Shown: positions 14,994 through 22,231 of the stretch, piece by piece
Layout: each line of letters starts with the position of its first letter
How positions within the stretch are numbered: the first letter of the stretch is position 1
Assembly: GCA_934675625.1 (NCBI GenBank)
Contig: CAKURH010000013.1
Coordinates: forward strand, 1-50,861
Direction of reading: 5' to 3'
DNA length: 50,861 nucleotides
Source of the DNA: an uncultured Kiritimatiellota bacterium
Lineage (GTDB): Bacteria > Verrucomicrobiota > Kiritimatiellia > RFP12 > UBA1067
The notes under the pieces: model-generated
Databases searched by the model: none
What the model was told of the DNA's origin: nothing
Seen by the model: the letters and a program-made list of their open reading frames with translations, nothing else
Position numbers and translations under genes: made by a program

Positions 14994-15595
14994 GGACGCC
15001 CCCTCCTTCCCGAAGCGGCTTCCGCCGCGCCCTCGAACCAGACGACGCACGGGCCGTGGAACGAATGCGCGAGGCTCTTCGGCCCGCGCGGCAGCAAGAT
15101 GTCCAGCACGGACAGTTTGGGACAGAACCCCGTCGGATCCTTGCCGATCCACGCGACAAGCGATTCGGGCCGCACGGTCAGCGTTTCGCCTTCCGCCAGC
15201 GCGACGCGCGTCACACGTCCCCGCGTGGCCGCCACGACCCAGCCGAAGCGGAACGCCGTCACCGGCGTCGCCCGGCGAAAGCTCATCGGCACGAGCTTGA
15301 GCGACTTCGCGCCGACGCGCGACGCCGCCGGCGCGACCAGCACCTTCGACGACACAACGAACAGCGACTCGTCCGGCAGCGCCGGAATCCGCGTCAGGAA
15401 CGGCGCGTCGGCAGAGGCGAACCACGCCGTCCCCTCGACCGTCGCCGTGCGCACGCCCGCGCGATCCGGCACGACGAAGCCCTTGAGCGACCGGAGGACG
15501 GACTTTCCGAGGCTCGCCGCCGGCTGACTGCGGCCGCAGAGCCACGTCCCCGGCGGCACCTTCGCCGCGCCGTTCTCGATCAGGGCCTCAACCAT
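14978..15595 (-). CDS. AIM24-like beta-rich protein encoded inside the T3SS operon
   Basis: 205 residues; ATG 15595 overlaps the sctN stop (TGATG), a GTG at 15598 is possible. No signal peptide or membrane segment. Beta-rich, with GTAWFASADAPFLTRI, GETLTVRPESLVAWIGKD and LLPRGPKSLAHSFHGPCVVWFEG. The pattern G-E-x-L-x-V-x-P-x-x-L-V-A-W followed by a glycine turn and G-P-x-x-V-W resembles the AIM24/TIGR00266 family, whose function is unknown. No such gene belongs to the canonical T3SS set; its two-sided overlap with sctN and sctO argues for co-regulation and probably a role in secretion or assembly. The family call is tentative. Confidence 0.5.
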   Translation of the reverse strand: MVEALIENGAAKVPPGTWLCGRSQPAASLGKSVLRSLKGFVVPDRAGVRTATVEGTAWFASADAPFLTRIPALPDESLFVVSSKVLVAPAASRVGAKSLKLVPMSFRRATPVTAFRFGWVVAATRGRVTRVALAEGETLTVRPESLVAWIGKDPTGFCPKLSVLDILLPRGPKSLAHSFHGPCVVWFEGAAEAASGRRGRPWPTR

Positions 15596-16923
15596 CACTT
15601 CACCACCTCGATCAGCTGGCGCACCGTCTCGTCGTAGACGGGGCGATCCTTGAGCCCCTGGCAGAGGAAGGCGTTCACCTTGTCGATCTTGGCGATCGCC
15701 TCGTCCGTCGCCCGGTCGGCGCCCTTCTGGTATTCGCCGATCTTGAGGAGCAGCTCGACTTCCTGATACTTCGCGAGGATCTCGCGCAACTTCGCCGCCG
15801 CCGCCTTGTGCTCCGGCGGCACGATCGCCGTCTGGCAGCGGGAAATCGACTGGAGGATGTCGATCGCCGGATAGTGGTTGAGCTGGGCGAGCTTGCGCGA
15901 GAGGATGATGTGCCCGTCGAGAATCGAGCGCGTCTCGTCGGCAATCGGCTCGGTCATGTCGTCGCCCTCGACGAGGACGGTGTAAAGCGCCGTGATCGAG
16001 CCCTTGTCCGAATTGCCCGCGCGCTCCATGAGCTTCGGCAGCTCCGAGAAGACGCTCGGCGGAAAGCCGCGACGGGTCGGCGGCTCGCCGGCCGCAAGGC
16101 CGATCTCGCGCTGGGCGCGGCCGAAGCGCGTGACGGAGTCCATCATCAGGAGAACCTTCTTGCCCTTGTCGCGGAAATACTCGGCAATCGACGTCGCGAC
16201 GTAGGCCGCCTTCAGGCGCTCCATCGAGCTGCGGTCGGACGTCGCGCAGACGACGACGGCGCGCTTGAGTCCTTCGGGGCCGAGATCCTTCTCGATGAAC
16301 TCGCGCACCTCGCGTCCGCGCTCGCCGATGAGCGCCAGCACCGAGACCTCAGCCTCGGTGTTGCGGATGATCGAGGCGAGGAGCGTCGACTTGCCGCCGC
16401 CGGCCGCCGCGAAGATGCCCATGCGCTGGCCTTCGCCGCACGTGAGGAGGCCGTCCAGCGCGCGGATGCCGAGCGAGATCGGACGCGAGATGATCCTGCG
16501 CTTGAGCGGGCTCGGCGGGTCGGCGTAGACGGGGTAGTAGGCCTCCGGTCGGATCGGCCCCTTCACGTCCGCGTCCAGCGGACGCCCCAGCCCGTCGACC
16601 ACGCGGCCGAGCAGCGTCTCGCCGACGGGCACCATGTGCACGCGGCGGGTCGGGATGACGTCCGTCTGCGCGGAGATGCCGGTCATCGTGCCGAGCGCCG
16701 TCAGGAGCGCGGCGTCCTTCGTGAAGCCGACGACCTCGGCCTGCACCTCGAAGTCCTCCCAGGGGTTGCGGAGAATGCAGATCTCGCCGACCTTGACGCC
16801 CGGCACGGCGGCCTTGATGATCGTGCCGACGACCTGGATGACGCGGCCCTTGATCTCGACCGGCTGGGCGTCCTCGACGGCCCGGTCGATCATCTGCGCG
16901 ATATAGTCAAATGCCGATGACAT
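15595..16923 (-). CDS. sctN: SctN, T3SS ATPase
   Basis: 442 residues, normal length. Hexameric ATPase at the base of the export apparatus that strips chaperones and unfolds substrates. Walker A is AAAGGGKST (residues 172-180); the catalytic Glu follows in LIGERGREV; Walker B is VLLMMDSVTRFGRAQRE; the SctN/FliI signature region is GEPPTRRGFPPSVFSELPKL; the C-terminal domain carries LVEGDDMTEPIADE and the arginine-finger region ISRCQ. Start ATG 16923 lies 8 nt after sctL. The best-conserved gene of the operon and the one that fixes the identity of the system as T3SS (it could be confused with flagellar FliI only without the neighbours). Confidence 0.96.
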   Translation of the reverse strand: MSSAFDYIAQMIDRAVEDAQPVEIKGRVIQVVGTIIKAAVPGVKVGEICILRNPWEDFEVQAEVVGFTKDAALLTALGTMTGISAQTDVIPTRRVHMVPVGETLLGRVVDGLGRPLDADVKGPIRPEAYYPVYADPPSPLKRRIISRPISLGIRALDGLLTCGEGQRMGIFAAAGGGKSTLLASIIRNTEAEVSVLALIGERGREVREFIEKDLGPEGLKRAVVVCATSDRSSMERLKAAYVATSIAEYFRDKGKKVLLMMDSVTRFGRAQREIGLAAGEPPTRRGFPPSVFSELPKLMERAGNSDKGSITALYTVLVEGDDMTEPIADETRSILDGHIILSRKLAQLNHYPAIDILQSISRCQTAIVPPEHKAAAAKLREILAKYQEVELLLKIGEYQKGADRATDEAIAKIDKVNAFLCQGLKDRPVYDETVRQLIEVVK

Positions 16924-16931
16924 GAGTCCGT

Positions 16932-17549
16932 TCAGCCCTCGCGGTTCAGGTTCTTCCGAATGGACTTCTCGATGGCGGCGAGCTGGCCCTCGACGGACGC
17001 CTCGACGAGACCGGCTTCCGTCTCGACGACGCAGGCCGTGCCGAAGAGGTGCGCGTCCTCCACGACGTTCGCCGCCGCGACAGAGGGGAAGTCCCGGAGA
17101 ATCTGGTCCAGCCGCGCGCGGACGACGGGAACCATCTCCGGGGCGACCTTGACCGTGATCTGGCGCTGGTTGCGGACGACGGCCTGCATCGACTTCCGAA
17201 CAATCTGGACGACGAGCTCCTTGTCGCCGATCTCGGCCACGCACTTGCGGAGAGCCTTCATCACGATGTCCGCCATCTTCAGCTCGACGGACTCCATGTA
17301 GCGCACGCTCTCGTCGAGGAGGTCGAGCTTCTGCATCAGGATCTCCTGACGGCCCTCGGCGAGCCCGGCGGCATAGCCGCGCTGGCGCTCGCGTTCGGCG
17401 GCGGCCTTCGCCTCCTCGGCGATGCGCGTCGCCTCCGCCTCGGCGGCGGCGACAACCTGTTCAGCCGTGGCGACCGCCCCGGCCTCCTCGGACGAGACGC
17501 GCGCGCCGGCGGTCTCGACGTCAAAGCTCTTGGTCTTCAGGAGTAGCAT
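16932..17549 (-). CDS. sctL: SctL, T3SS stator / ATPase regulator (YscL/FliH-like)
   Basis: 205 residues from ATG 17549. The N-terminal part (about residues 25-70) is an Ala/Glu-rich coiled coil (AEQVVAAAEAEATRIAEEA), followed by GYAAGLAEGRQE, the A/G-rich hinge typical of FliH/SctL. The C-terminal domain includes VVRNQRQITVKVAPEMVPVV and EDAHLFGTACVVETEAGLVEAS, matching the E2 (V-ATPase subunit)-like fold with the conserved G-x-x-x-E-x-x-x-G-x-v/i-d/e-a end. Connects SctN to SctQ and SctK. Directly upstream of sctN; overlaps the preceding gene by 13 nt. Confidence 0.88.
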   Translation of the reverse strand: MLLLKTKSFDVETAGARVSSEEAGAVATAEQVVAAAEAEATRIAEEAKAAAERERQRGYAAGLAEGRQEILMQKLDLLDESVRYMESVELKMADIVMKALRKCVAEIGDKELVVQIVRKSMQAVVRNQRQITVKVAPEMVPVVRARLDQILRDFPSVAAANVVEDAHLFGTACVVETEAGLVEASVEGQLAAIEKSIRKNLNREG

Positions 17550-17905
17550 AGTCTGTACGCCTCCGGGAACTTGATTTTCAGAAGTGTGCGCGTCACGTCC
17601 TTCGCGCCCGCGAAATACGGCTGGTAGCGCAGGGCCTCCGGATAGACGCCGGGGTAGTCGGCCTTCAGCTGGCGGACGGCCTTTCCGTCGATGACCGTGC
17701 GCCAGGCGTCGAGCTGGGGAATGGCCTTGAGCCACAGCTCGATCTCCGCGCGCACGGACGGCTCCAGGTAGCCGAGGCGGCGCAGGTCGCCCTTTCCGTA
17801 GACGGCGAACGTCCCCGTCGCGCGGAACTCGTCCCGCACCTTCGGCCACAGGGGGCCGTTCACCAGCTCTCGTGCCTCGTCCAGCGTCATGTCGCGGTCA
17901 CCCAT
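17537..17905 (-). CDS. T3SS protein in SctK position, function not recognised
   Basis: 122 residues from ATG 17905 (GAGGA 8 nt upstream); an ATG at 17890 overlapping the preceding stop as ATGA would give 117. Soluble, helical, with GKGDLRRLGYLEPSVRAEIELW and the end KIKFPEAYRLCYS. It lies just before sctL where sctK normally lies. SctK proteins of other systems are about 200 residues and very variable; Chlamydia has an unannotated gene in the same slot. I cannot show SctK homology from sequence; the name would be position only. Confidence 0.6.
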   Translation of the reverse strand: MGDRDMTLDEARELVNGPLWPKVRDEFRATGTFAVYGKGDLRRLGYLEPSVRAEIELWLKAIPQLDAWRTVIDGKAVRQLKADYPGVYPEALRYQPYFAGAKDVTRTLLKIKFPEAYRLCYS

Positions 17906-18231
17906 TGGCGGTTCCTCTTCTGCGCGTCGAGGTGACGCCGCCACCGCCGGTCGGCCTCCTCGTTGCGCCCCAGCATGCGGAGCGCGCGCGTCTCCAGCAG
18001 CGCGGCGGGGCGGGCGAGCGCATCGGGGTAGTCCGCGCCGCGCAGGACGGACAGCGCGCGCTCCGGCTCGCTGTCCTCGACGAGCCGTTCGGCCAGGGCC
18101 GCCGCCGAGACGCCGTCGCGCGGATCGGCCTCGACCAGCGCCTCGCAGAGCGTCCGCGCCCGCGCGCCCTGCCCGTGCCGGGCGAAGACCCACGCCGCCG
18201 TCAGCATCAGCTGTCTGTCTTCTGCATCCAT
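17887..18231 (-). CDS. Small TPR-like protein, probable T3SS chaperone
   Basis: 114 residues from ATG 18231 (a GTG at 18237 is also possible). The sequence shows repeated helix-turn-helix pairs with TPR-type spacing: AAWVFARHGQGARARTLCEA, AAALAERLVEDSEPERALSV, LLETRALRMLGRNEEADRRW. It resembles the YscG/SctG/HrpB1-type small TPR chaperones, which cap needle or rod subunits. It is the first T3SS gene after the inserted GxxExxY element, and the element's reading frame stops inside its start region, so its translation may depend on the element. Confidence 0.6.
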   Translation of the reverse strand: MDAEDRQLMLTAAWVFARHGQGARARTLCEALVEADPRDGVSAAALAERLVEDSEPERALSVLRGADYPDALARPAALLETRALRMLGRNEEADRRWRRHLDAQKRNRQWVTAT

Positions 18232-18233
18232 CG

Positions 18234-18803
18234 TCACTGTTCCGTTCTTTTACCTGTTGCGTCAGCTGGATAACTCCGATCCGTGTGGCTCTCGCTACCG
18301 CTCCGCAGAATGGTTGGGCTTCGCGTGTCACATTCAGCGTTCACGGTCGCAAGAGATGCTGTTCTTGGTTGCGACTTCATCGCAGGGACGGGACCGTCAA
18401 GACCGGGTACTGTCGGCAGATGATCCAAGTCAAACGTGTCGTATTGAATCCGTTCACGTCCAAAATTGATGAGAAGCGCGCACTTGATCTGGGTCGCACG
18501 CAGGTAGTGAATGACCTGCGCCCATTCAATCTTCGTGATGGCCCGAATGGCCTTGAGCTCAACGATGTATTCTCGTCCGTAGCACGTGAAGTCAGCCCGG
18601 TAAGTCGTCTTCAGCGGCACACCACCATAGAAGATGCGGACTTCATCCTCTCGGACATACGGAATTCCCGCATTCTTGAACTCGATTTCAAGGGCATCCC
18701 CGTATGCAGACTCAAGGAAACCCGGGCCAAGTGTACTGTGCACACGCATGGCACACCCCATGATGGCATAAGCCTTTGGATCGTCTTTGAACTTCATCTG
18801 CAT
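18234..18803 (-). CDS. GxxExxY protein (PD-(D/E)XK nuclease superfamily) carried on an inserted element
   Basis: 189 residues as read. The first about 130 match the GxxExxY family: AMRVHSTLGPGFLESAY contains the name-giving motif, followed by IPYVREDEVRIFYGG, then YRADF...YIVELKAI, whose D and ExK are the PD-(D/E)XK active-site residues, then AQVIHYLRAT and LLINFG. Function in cells is unknown. The natural end would be near 18410; instead the frame reads on for about 60 residues through the left inverted repeat and stops at 18234 inside the next gene's start. It sits between the inverted repeats at 18271-18311 and 18866-18907, so it is cargo of, or the enzyme of, a mobile element within the T3SS operon. 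Confidence 0.88.
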   Translation of the reverse strand: MQMKFKDDPKAYAIMGCAMRVHSTLGPGFLESAYGDALEIEFKNAGIPYVREDEVRIFYGGVPLKTTYRADFTCYGREYIVELKAIRAITKIEWAQVIHYLRATQIKCALLINFGRERIQYDTFDLDHLPTVPGLDGPVPAMKSQPRTASLATVNAECDTRSPTILRSGSESHTDRSYPADATGKRTEQ

Positions 18804-18907
18804 ATCCGAATCAATGATATCGTTTTTCAGGCCGTTTTCGGGGAATTGAATGCCTTTGGCGACCTATTCTGCGGAGCGGTAGCGAGAGCCATACGGATCG
18901 GAGTTTA
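18271..18907. mobile_element. About 640-bp element with 41-bp terminal inverted repeats carrying a GxxExxY gene
   Basis: The left end (18271-18311) and the reverse complement of the right end (18866-18907) agree over about 41 nt with one mismatch and one 1-nt indel; the inner 26 nt, beginning TGGCTCTCGCTACCGC, are identical. The only gene between them is the GxxExxY gene. No transposase is present and I see no clear target-site duplication. Composition is less GC-rich than the flanking T3SS genes. It separates sctJ from the following T3SS genes but keeps the operon's reading direction. Confidence 0.8.
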
Positions 18908-18934
18908 TGATTCATAGGAATCGGAGTTGGTTCC

Positions 18935-19525
18935 TCACTTCTTCGGCGGGAGGTCCTGGAAAATCGTCACCGTGATCTTCTCGTAGGAAAGCCCCTCGAT
19001 CGCGTTCTTCACGAGCGACTTCACCTGCGGCACGGAATCGTTCAGGTCGACGTCCCACCGGCTGCGGATCGCCACGGCGGCGGAACTCGGCAGCGTGTTC
19101 TTCGCGAACGGGTCGTTCTCCGGGAGGACGACGTGGACGCGCGCGTCGACAACACCGTCGATCATCGAGATCGTCCGCGAGAGATCCTGCGCGATCGCGT
19201 CCATGAAGCGGATGCGCTCCTCGCTCGGGCTCGACACCATGCCCGTCTTCTTGAAGACGTCGCCGACGCCGTTGAACTTGCGGCGCGGGATGCCGCGCCG
19301 CTCGCAGAGGTTCGCGGCGGCGGCGAAGTCGGCCTGGCGGATGGACACGTTCCACGTGCCCTCGTCGCCCGGCTTCTTCGTCGCCTCCAGCCCGGCGTCG
19401 AGCAGGGCCGCGATCACCGCGTTCGCCTGCGACTCCTCCAGGCTCGAATAGAGCGTCGCCTCCGGGTCGCACCCCGTCAGGGCGACCGCGCACATGCACG
19501 TTCCAAGCAGTCTTCTCATCCTCAT
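18935..19525 (-). CDS. sctJ: SctJ, T3SS inner-membrane ring lipoprotein, C-terminal anchor missing
   Basis: 196 residues. A signal peptide with lipobox VALTGC (Cys19) is followed by the two ring-building motifs: EESQANAVIAALLDAGLEA, the SIRQADFAAAANLCERRGIPRRKF segment, SPSEERIRFMDAIAQDLSRTI, DGVVDARVHVVLPENDPF and SSAAVAIR...VKSLVKNAIEGLSYEKITVTIF. Forms the periplasmic ring with SctD. SctJ proteins are usually 240 residues or more and end with a transmembrane helix after this last motif; here the protein stops at QDLPPKK, 27 nt before the inserted element. Either this lineage lacks the helix or the insertion removed it. Lipid anchoring remains possible. Confidence 0.9.
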   Translation of the reverse strand: MRMRRLLGTCMCAVALTGCDPEATLYSSLEESQANAVIAALLDAGLEATKKPGDEGTWNVSIRQADFAAAANLCERRGIPRRKFNGVGDVFKKTGMVSSPSEERIRFMDAIAQDLSRTISMIDGVVDARVHVVLPENDPFAKNTLPSSAAVAIRSRWDVDLNDSVPQVKSLVKNAIEGLSYEKITVTIFQDLPPKK

Positions 19526-19538
19526 CTTTCGGCCTCCC

Positions 19539-19919
19539 CTATCCGTTCTTGACGAGCGTCGAAATCGCGTCCGTCGCCTTCTTCGCGATGTTGGTGACGA
19601 GCTCCTGCTGGAAGGCGAAGTTCGCGACCTCGTACTGCAGCTGCGTCAGCTGCGCGACCGAGGCCCCTTCCATCTGCGCGATGTCCGCCAGCGCCGTCAT
19701 GCGGTGGAGCATGCCCTGCTGGTCGGCCTGGGCGGCCTTCCACGTCTCGGCGACTTGGCTCGCCATCGGAACCGGCGAGACGCGCTCCGCGCCCATCGCC
19801 CGCGCGAACGCCTCAACCGCCTGCGGGTCAGCCGTCGGCGGCACGGGCTGCGCGGCCCCGACGTTCCCGGTTCCGCCTCCGGCCGCGCGCACGGCCTCGA
19901 CAATCATCGCTTCTGTCAT
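19539..19919 (-). CDS. sctI: SctI, T3SS inner-rod protein
   Basis: 126 residues from ATG 19919, overlapping the previous stop as ATGA. The C-terminal half (MLHRMTALADIAQMEG, LTQLQYEVANFAFQQELVTN, ATDAISTLVKNG) has the amphipathic-helix pattern of inner-rod proteins, with the conserved L-x-x-Q-x-x-x-x-x-x-x-x-x-E-x-x-x-x-x-x-x-K-x-x-x-x-x-x-x-x-L-x-x-x-Q end. The N-terminal part is flexible and Ala/Pro-rich. Lies directly before sctJ as in other T3SS. Connects the export gate to the needle. Confidence 0.8.
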   Translation of the reverse strand: MTEAMIVEAVRAAGGGTGNVGAAQPVPPTADPQAVEAFARAMGAERVSPVPMASQVAETWKAAQADQQGMLHRMTALADIAQMEGASVAQLTQLQYEVANFAFQQELVTNIAKKATDAISTLVKNG

Positions 19920-20284
19920 GCCATCAATCCTTTCGCCAGCTGCGCGGCAGCCGGGTCCTCTGTCTGTTCCGACGCCACCCGCAGGACCTCGGACGCCTCC
20001 CTTTCGCGTCCGAGCCGCTGGAGCGCCATGCCCTTGAAGGCCAACAGCATCGCGTTGCGCGGGAAGCGCACGAGCGCCTCGCCGTCGATGTAGTCCACAC
20101 ACGGTGCGAACTGCTGCGCGCTGATGAGCAGGATGGCCTTGCCGACCGCCACGGACGGCGCACCGGGGCGAAACGACTCCAAGACCGCGAAGATCGTCTC
20201 CGCAGACTTGAAGCGGTTCGCGCCCGTCGCCATCAGGGCCACGTTCAGGAGAAGCCGCGCCTCTTCTGCCGTCAGGTCGAACAT
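19916..20284 (-). CDS. sctG: SctG-like TPR chaperone of the needle subunit
   Basis: 122 residues. Three helix pairs of TPR type are visible: ARLLLNVALMATGANRFKSA, AVGKAILLISAQQFAPCVDY, AMLLAFKGMALQRLGREREA. Matches the YscG/CdsG class (LcrG-independent TPR chaperones of 110-130 residues) that with SctE keeps the needle protein unpolymerised. Its place, sctE-sctF-sctG after sctD, is that of Chlamydia cdsD-cdsE-cdsF-cdsG. Seven nt after sctF; overlaps sctI by 4 nt. Confidence 0.8.
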   Translation of the reverse strand: MFDLTAEEARLLLNVALMATGANRFKSAETIFAVLESFRPGAPSVAVGKAILLISAQQFAPCVDYIDGEALVRFPRNAMLLAFKGMALQRLGREREASEVLRVASEQTEDPAAAQLAKGLMA

Positions 20285-20290
20285 CGTCGC

Positions 20291-20611
20291 TTAGCGGAAG
20301 TTGCTGGAGATCGACTTCAGCGCGTCCGCCATGTTCTTCTGGATGTTCGTCATCGTCGTGAGGGCGAGGTTCCACTGCTGCAGGTCATACTGGAGCTGCT
20401 GGAGGTTCGCCTGCACGTCCGGGTGTTCCTGGTAGGTCTTGAGCGATTCCGCGAGGCGGTTCTCAAGCGTCTGCGCCGCATTGAAGAGGGCGTTGTAGAC
20501 GTTGTCCGTATGGACGACGTTGCCCGTCGTGCTGTCGACGCGATGAAGGCCAGCGGCGGGATCGATGATTTCGCAAAGCCCAGGGCCAGCTGCGTTCGCG
20601 TAGGTTCCCAT
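20291..20611 (-). CDS. sctF: SctF, T3SS needle subunit
   Basis: 106 residues from ATG 20611 (GGAG 11 nt upstream); an upstream start would add a basic stretch unlike the family. The C-terminal about 65 residues fit needle proteins: HPDVQANLQQLQYDLQQWNL, then a turn, then NIQKNMADALKSISSNFR, the helix-turn-helix hairpin that polymerises. The N-terminus is about 20 residues longer than in Chlamydia CdsF or YscF and carries GPGLCEIIDPAAGLHRVDS, an unusual addition that would lie on the needle surface. Between the SctE-like and SctG-like chaperone genes. Confidence 0.88.
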   Translation of the reverse strand: MGTYANAAGPGLCEIIDPAAGLHRVDSTTGNVVHTDNVYNALFNAAQTLENRLAESLKTYQEHPDVQANLQQLQYDLQQWNLALTTMTNIQKNMADALKSISSNFR

Positions 20612-20687
20612 TTTCTTGTTTCTCCTGTTTGTTATTTTTCTTGTTTCTTGTTTGTGATGTTCGACCACTCGGCCGAAAGTTGAAATC

Positions 20688-20897
20688 CTATTTCCTCAGC
20701 TGAAGCCGCAGAAGTTTGCGGGCGAGCGTGACCGCGTTTTCAAGCGCCGCGCACCGCTCGAATTCGTCGCGCGGCAGCCCCTTGTCCATTGCCGCCTTCG
20801 CGCGCCCGGCGAGCGCCACAAGCTGCGCGTCGTAGCGCGCGAGGGCCGCCGCCGCGTCGGGTCCCGCCAGTTCCTTCTCGATCTCCAGTAGCTGCAT
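20688..20897 (-). CDS. SctE-like small T3SS co-chaperone (YscE/CdsE type)
   Basis: 69 residues. ATG 20897 overlaps the sctD stop (TAATG), with GGAGG 5 nt upstream, which decides this start over one 12 nt earlier. Entirely helical: LLEIEKELAGPDAAAALARY, then LVALAGRAKAAM, then EFERCAALENAVTLARKLL, a helical hairpin as in YscE, which with YscG binds the needle monomer. The gene order D-E-F-G supports it. Such small proteins have little sequence conservation; position carries most of the weight. Confidence 0.65.
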   Translation of the reverse strand: MQLLEIEKELAGPDAAAALARYDAQLVALAGRAKAAMDKGLPRDEFERCAALENAVTLARKLLRLQLRK

Positions 20898-22225
20898 TAT
20901 GGCCTCCATTCGATAACCGAGCCGCCGTCCTTCAGCGTCAACTTGTCCGCCGCAATCGTGACGAGAACCGCCGTGCCGAGCGACGCGCCCTCGGTGAGCC
21001 GCGTCCCGTTGCGAAGGACAACGCACGGATACGGCGCCGTCAAAATGCCGGCGATCGGGTAGTCGGGCGCGGACGGCTTTGCCTCGCGGCGCTTCGGTGC
21101 CGTCGGCGGTTCGTCGGTCGTTGCCGTCGGCAGGGGGCCGCCGACGGACACGCCGTCCGTCACCAGTCGCGCAATTCCCTTCACGTCGGCGTTGAGCGCG
21201 CGCACGGCCTTCTCCAACAGAGCGGACGTCGGGATGCGCCCAGTCAGCGTGACGACGCGATTCGAGGCGGCGACGGCCTTCAGGGCCCCTTCCGTCACGA
21301 CGAACAGCAGCTCGTCCGCCGCCGCTTTCAGCGATTCATCATCGGTCAGGTCGAAGCGCACATTGGGGCTGTCCGCCAGCGCGAGCGAACGGATCGCCAG
21401 CCGCTCGGTGCGGCGACGGACGTTCCCCGTCAGCAGCGGCGCGCCGTCCCGTTCAGTCAGCGTCAGGGCGTATTGCGCGGCAATCTCGGCGAGGCTCGGC
21501 CCCGGTGCGGCGGCGACGGGGGCCGACTTCGCGCACCGCGCGTACGCAGCGCGGCAGAGCCCCTTCGCTCCCTCCCATGCGCGAAGCGAATGTTCGACAA
21601 CGGACACGCGCGCCGTTTCCGCCGCCGGACAGGCCGTGCGCACGCGCGGCCAGAAGAAGTAGAGAAGGCCGACCAACAACAACAGCAAAACGACAACCAC
21701 AAGGCAGCCGAAGCCGCGCCCCCGTCGGCACGCGCGCGACGCAGGGCTTGCGCCCGCCTCATCAGGACGCGCCCCCCCTTCGCCCGAACTGGGTTTTGCG
21801 CCCGTCGCGCCGCTGTTCGCCCCCCCTGCCGCGTCGGGTTTTGCGCTCGTCGCGTCTGCGGCGAGCCTCCCCGTCGCGTCTGCGGCGAGCTCTCCGGGTT
21901 TTGCGCCCGTCGCGTCTGCGACGGGTCTCGCCCGCGCAACGCGGGCGAGATTCTCCGGCCATTCCCCTTCGGCCGGGCCGACGGCAAACGCCGTCGTGCC
22001 GACGTCGATGATCTCGAACGGCGTCAGCGTCTGCGTCTCGTCGCCCCGCACGAGCGTGACCGATGTCGCGGTGACGTCCAGCTCGAAGGCGTGCGCCGGC
22101 AGCGAGCCGTCCGCGAGAACGATGTCGCAGTCGTCGCCGGAGCCGACCGACACGCGCAGCCCCTCGACGAGCGCGATTTCCGCGCCCCTCATCGGCCCTT
22201 CGACTATCTTTAACAGGAAGCCCAT
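20897..22225 (-). CDS. sctD: SctD, T3SS inner-membrane ring protein
   Basis: 442 residues. The N-terminal FHA-like cytoplasmic domain (residues 1-85: LLKIVEGPMRGAEIALVEG, VGSGDDCDIVLAD), a low-complexity Ala/Asp/Gly/Lys linker (about 98-168), one transmembrane helix (171-193, FGCLVVVVLLLLLVGLLYFF), and a periplasmic part with ring-type domains (e.g. VVTLTGRIPTSALLEKAVRAL). This is the SctD layout. The linker is encoded by repeated GCGTCTGCGGCGAG words and a perfect hairpin (21928-21952), and looks expanded by repeats. Seven nt after sctV and overlapping the sctE-like gene; in Chlamydia cdsD heads the same D-E-F-G block. Confidence 0.86.
   Translation of the reverse strand: MGFLLKIVEGPMRGAEIALVEGLRVSVGSGDDCDIVLADGSLPAHAFELDVTATSVTLVRGDETQTLTPFEIIDVGTTAFAVGPAEGEWPENLARVARARPVADATGAKPGELAADATGRLAADATSAKPDAAGGANSGATGAKPSSGEGGARPDEAGASPASRACRRGRGFGCLVVVVLLLLLVGLLYFFWPRVRTACPAAETARVSVVEHSLRAWEGAKGLCRAAYARCAKSAPVAAAPGPSLAEIAAQYALTLTERDGAPLLTGNVRRRTERLAIRSLALADSPNVRFDLTDDESLKAAADELLFVVTEGALKAVAASNRVVTLTGRIPTSALLEKAVRALNADVKGIARLVTDGVSVGGPLPTATTDEPPTAPKRREAKPSAPDYPIAGILTAPYPCVVLRNGTRLTEGASLGTAVLVTIAADKLTLKDGGSVIEWRP
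21928..21952. repeat. Perfect 11-bp hairpin repeat in the sctD linker
   Basis: TCTCGCCCGCG and CGCGGGCGAGA flank a 3-nt loop. Next to it GCGTCTGCGGCGAGC/T occurs twice and GCGCCCGTCGCGTCTGCG once (21835-21930). The run encodes the Ala/Asp/Lys-rich linker between the FHA-like domain and the membrane helix. It may be a transcription-slowing structure or simply another in-frame repeat. Confidence 0.6.
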
Positions 22226-22231
22226 CTTCTT

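Noticed and set aside
15595..16923. Flagellar export ATPase FliI and a flagellar operon
   Set aside because: Neighbours include a secretin, SctJ-type lipoprotein, needle, gatekeeper and CesT chaperones; no flagellin, hook or basal-rod genes are present.
18234..18803. GxxExxY frame as a T3SS component
   Set aside because: It lies between inverted repeats, differs in composition and belongs to a nuclease-like family with no known secretion role.
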